Origin: an uncultured Dialister sp.
GTDB taxonomy: Bacteria > Bacillota > Negativicutes > Veillonellales > Dialisteraceae
Direction: 5' to 3'
Assembly: GCA_900545785.1 (NCBI GenBank)
Contig: URAA01000023.1
Coordinates: forward strand, 1 to 14,992
DNA: 14,992 bases
The notes below the pieces were generated by a model. That model made no database searches and was not told the origin of the DNA. It saw only the letters and a program-made list of their open reading frames with translations. How positions within the stretch are numbered: the first letter of the stretch is position 1; every line of letters starts with the position of its first letter. Both the position numbers and the translations under genes were made by a program. Positions 14,041-14,992 of the stretch are shown here, piece after piece.

Positions 14041-14904
14041 TTGATAAATACAAACTCAATTGCCCATTATTTGAATCCGAAAGGAATCAGAATTACCGTA
14101 GCCGATGTATCTGATGCGGCTGCTAAAATACAGGAGATTCATCAATTACCCGAACTGACCGCCTCTATCATGGGAAAGATATTGGCAGGAACGGCTGCAT
14201 TAGCCACCGATTTTAAAAACCATGAAGGGGTGAGTCTGCAATGGAAGACAAATTCTGTTTTAGGAACCATTCATACGGATGCTTATGAAGGAAGCTATGT
14301 CAGAGGATTTGTTGATCATGCAGATGAAGGATTGGATATTACGGAAGAAAATGAAAAAAACTTAGTGAGTGCTGCCGGCGCCAAGCTGACGGTCACTCGT
14401 TATTCACTCCTTAAAATGCCTTATAACAGTACGGTACTTTTAACTGATGGTAATATTTCTCAATGCTTTACTCAATATATAGAACAATCAGATCAAACCT
14501 TATCCTTTGTAGGAACAGAAGCAAAAATATCCCCAGAGGGTAAAATTATTCGGGCCGCTGCCTATATAGCACATTTACTACCAGAAGGTGACAAAGAATC
14601 TTTCTTATCTGTTTTGAAAGAAGGACCGTATTTCATATTTACCGATGATTCTGATAAATCAATACATAGTTTATTAGAATCAAAAGAATTTGCCTTGTTG
14701 ACTTCTTCTCCTGTTTCTTTCAGATGCACTTGTTCGGAAGAAAGAATAAAAAATTCTCTTATGTCTTTACCGGAAGTTGAAAAACAAAAATTATCAGAAG
14801 ATGAAAATATTGAAATCTTTTGCCATTATTGCGGAAAATCTTATAAAATTTTCAGAGATACTTTTAAAAGCTGGCTTTCAAACGAGGGAGGTCATATTCA
14901 ATGA
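14041..14904 (+). CDS. hslO: Redox-regulated molecular chaperone Hsp33
   Basis: Hsp33 is a cytoplasmic holdase that switches on under oxidative stress: its four cysteines release zinc and form disulfides, and it then binds unfolding proteins. The 287-residue product has the N-terminal substrate-binding domain (about 1-180, with GIRITVADVSDAA, AGTAALATDFKNHEGVSLQW and GFVDHAD), a linker, and the C-terminal redox switch with the CxC motif Cys229/Cys231 in FRCTCSEERI. The CxxC motif is Cys261/Cys264 in FCHYCGKSY. All four zinc ligands are present and the length is normal. I take TTG 14041 as the start because AAGGAG (14024-14029) lies 11 bases upstream and no ATG or GTG fits the frame nearby. 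It is a separate unit after the rpe terminator and overlaps the next gene by four bases. Confidence 0.95.
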   Translation: MINTNSIAHYLNPKGIRITVADVSDAAAKIQEIHQLPELTASIMGKILAGTAALATDFKNHEGVSLQWKTNSVLGTIHTDAYEGSYVRGFVDHADEGLDITEENEKNLVSAAGAKLTVTRYSLLKMPYNSTVLLTDGNISQCFTQYIEQSDQTLSFVGTEAKISPEGKIIRAAAYIAHLLPEGDKESFLSVLKEGPYFIFTDDSDKSIHSLLESKEFALLTSSPVSFRCTCSEERIKNSLMSLPEVEKQKLSEDENIEIFCHYCGKSYKIFRDTFKSWLSNEGGHIQ

Positions 14905-14992
14905 GCAAATTAGCTTTTATCGGGGGAACGGGCGTATATGATCCGGGGATCCTTGATCATGTAGATTCGGAAATGATAAATACCAGATCGGA
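14901..14992 (+). CDS. mtnP: Probable S-methyl-5'-thioadenosine phosphorylase, 5' end only
   Basis: The window ends after 30 codons. The N-terminus MSKLAFIGGTGVYDPGILDH matches the start of the MtnP / family-2 purine nucleoside phosphorylase group, where IIGGTGLYD forms the phosphate-binding loop (GGTG). MtnP splits methylthioadenosine, a by-product of polyamine synthesis from SAM, into adenine and methylthioribose 1-phosphate. A purine (guanosine/inosine) phosphorylase of the same family cannot be excluded from so few residues. ATG 14901 overlaps the hslO stop (ATGA) and has GAGGGAGG at 14884-14891, a strong ribosome site nine bases away, so it is likely co-transcribed and coupled with hslO. 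Confidence 0.75.
   Translation, partial: MSKLAFIGGTGVYDPGILDHVDSEMINTRS

Noticed and set aside
1..14992. Mobile elements, CRISPR arrays, tRNA or rRNA genes, phage or defence systems
   Set aside because: No terminal repeats, spaced repeats, transposase or integrase, or structured RNA gene was seen. All space is filled by conserved housekeeping genes and short intergenic gaps.

Overview
This window is an ordinary stretch of bacterial chromosome. It is densely packed, all genes lie on the + strand, and the DNA is AT-rich (around 40% G+C or slightly less, judged by eye from sample lines). The gene set and order (gmk, rpoZ, coaBC, priA, def, fmt, rsmB, rlmN, stp, prkC, rsgA, rpe) match the conserved Bacillota housekeeping cluster known from Bacillus subtilis. 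Clear Shine-Dalgarno sequences, TTG starts, a SAM-I riboswitch and a PASTA-domain kinase also point to Bacillota. The position of metK between coaBC and priA, and the HCD-type kinase loop, make me suspect a Negativicutes-like organism (Veillonella/Dialister/Megasphaera relatives). That finer placement is a low-confidence inference.

Layout. 1-1924: the 3' part of gmk, then rpoZ and coaBC, with a small terminator-like hairpin between the last two. 1925-3386: a self-contained metK unit with an extended -10 promoter, SAM-I riboswitch with transcription terminator, metK, and a terminator. 3387-9664: a new promoter candidate, then priA, def, fmt, rsmB and rlmN, with short gaps or overlaps that suggest one translationally coupled operon. 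9665-13951: a promoter candidate, then stp, prkC, rsgA and rpe, closed by a strong bidirectional terminator. 13952-14992: a short regulatory gap with a perfect inverted repeat, hslO (Hsp33) starting at TTG, and the first 30 codons of a probable methylthioadenosine phosphorylase gene (mtnP), which overlaps the hslO stop and is cut by the window end.

How the genes fit together. Several products share S-adenosylmethionine and methionine metabolism: MetK makes SAM under SAM feedback, RsmB and RlmN use it to modify 16S and 23S rRNA/tRNA, and MtnP would recycle the methylthioadenosine by-product. Def and Fmt remove and add the formyl group at initiator methionine. RsgA matures the 30S subunit, and the Stp/PrkC pair is a Ser/Thr phosphatase-kinase switch that in other Bacillota acts on RsgA and other translation factors. 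CoaBC makes 4'-phosphopantetheine, Gmk makes GDP, RpoZ is part of RNA polymerase, PriA restarts replication, and Hsp33 protects proteins during oxidative stress.

I found no mobile element, CRISPR array, rRNA or tRNA, no broken gene, and nothing that looks like an undescribed multi-gene system. There is no gene-free stretch longer than 300 bases. The points most worth a second look are small: an inverted repeat over the hslO -10 region, a Tyr replacing the DEEH histidine in PriA, the non-RD catalytic loop in PrkC, and the hslO-mtnP coupling.
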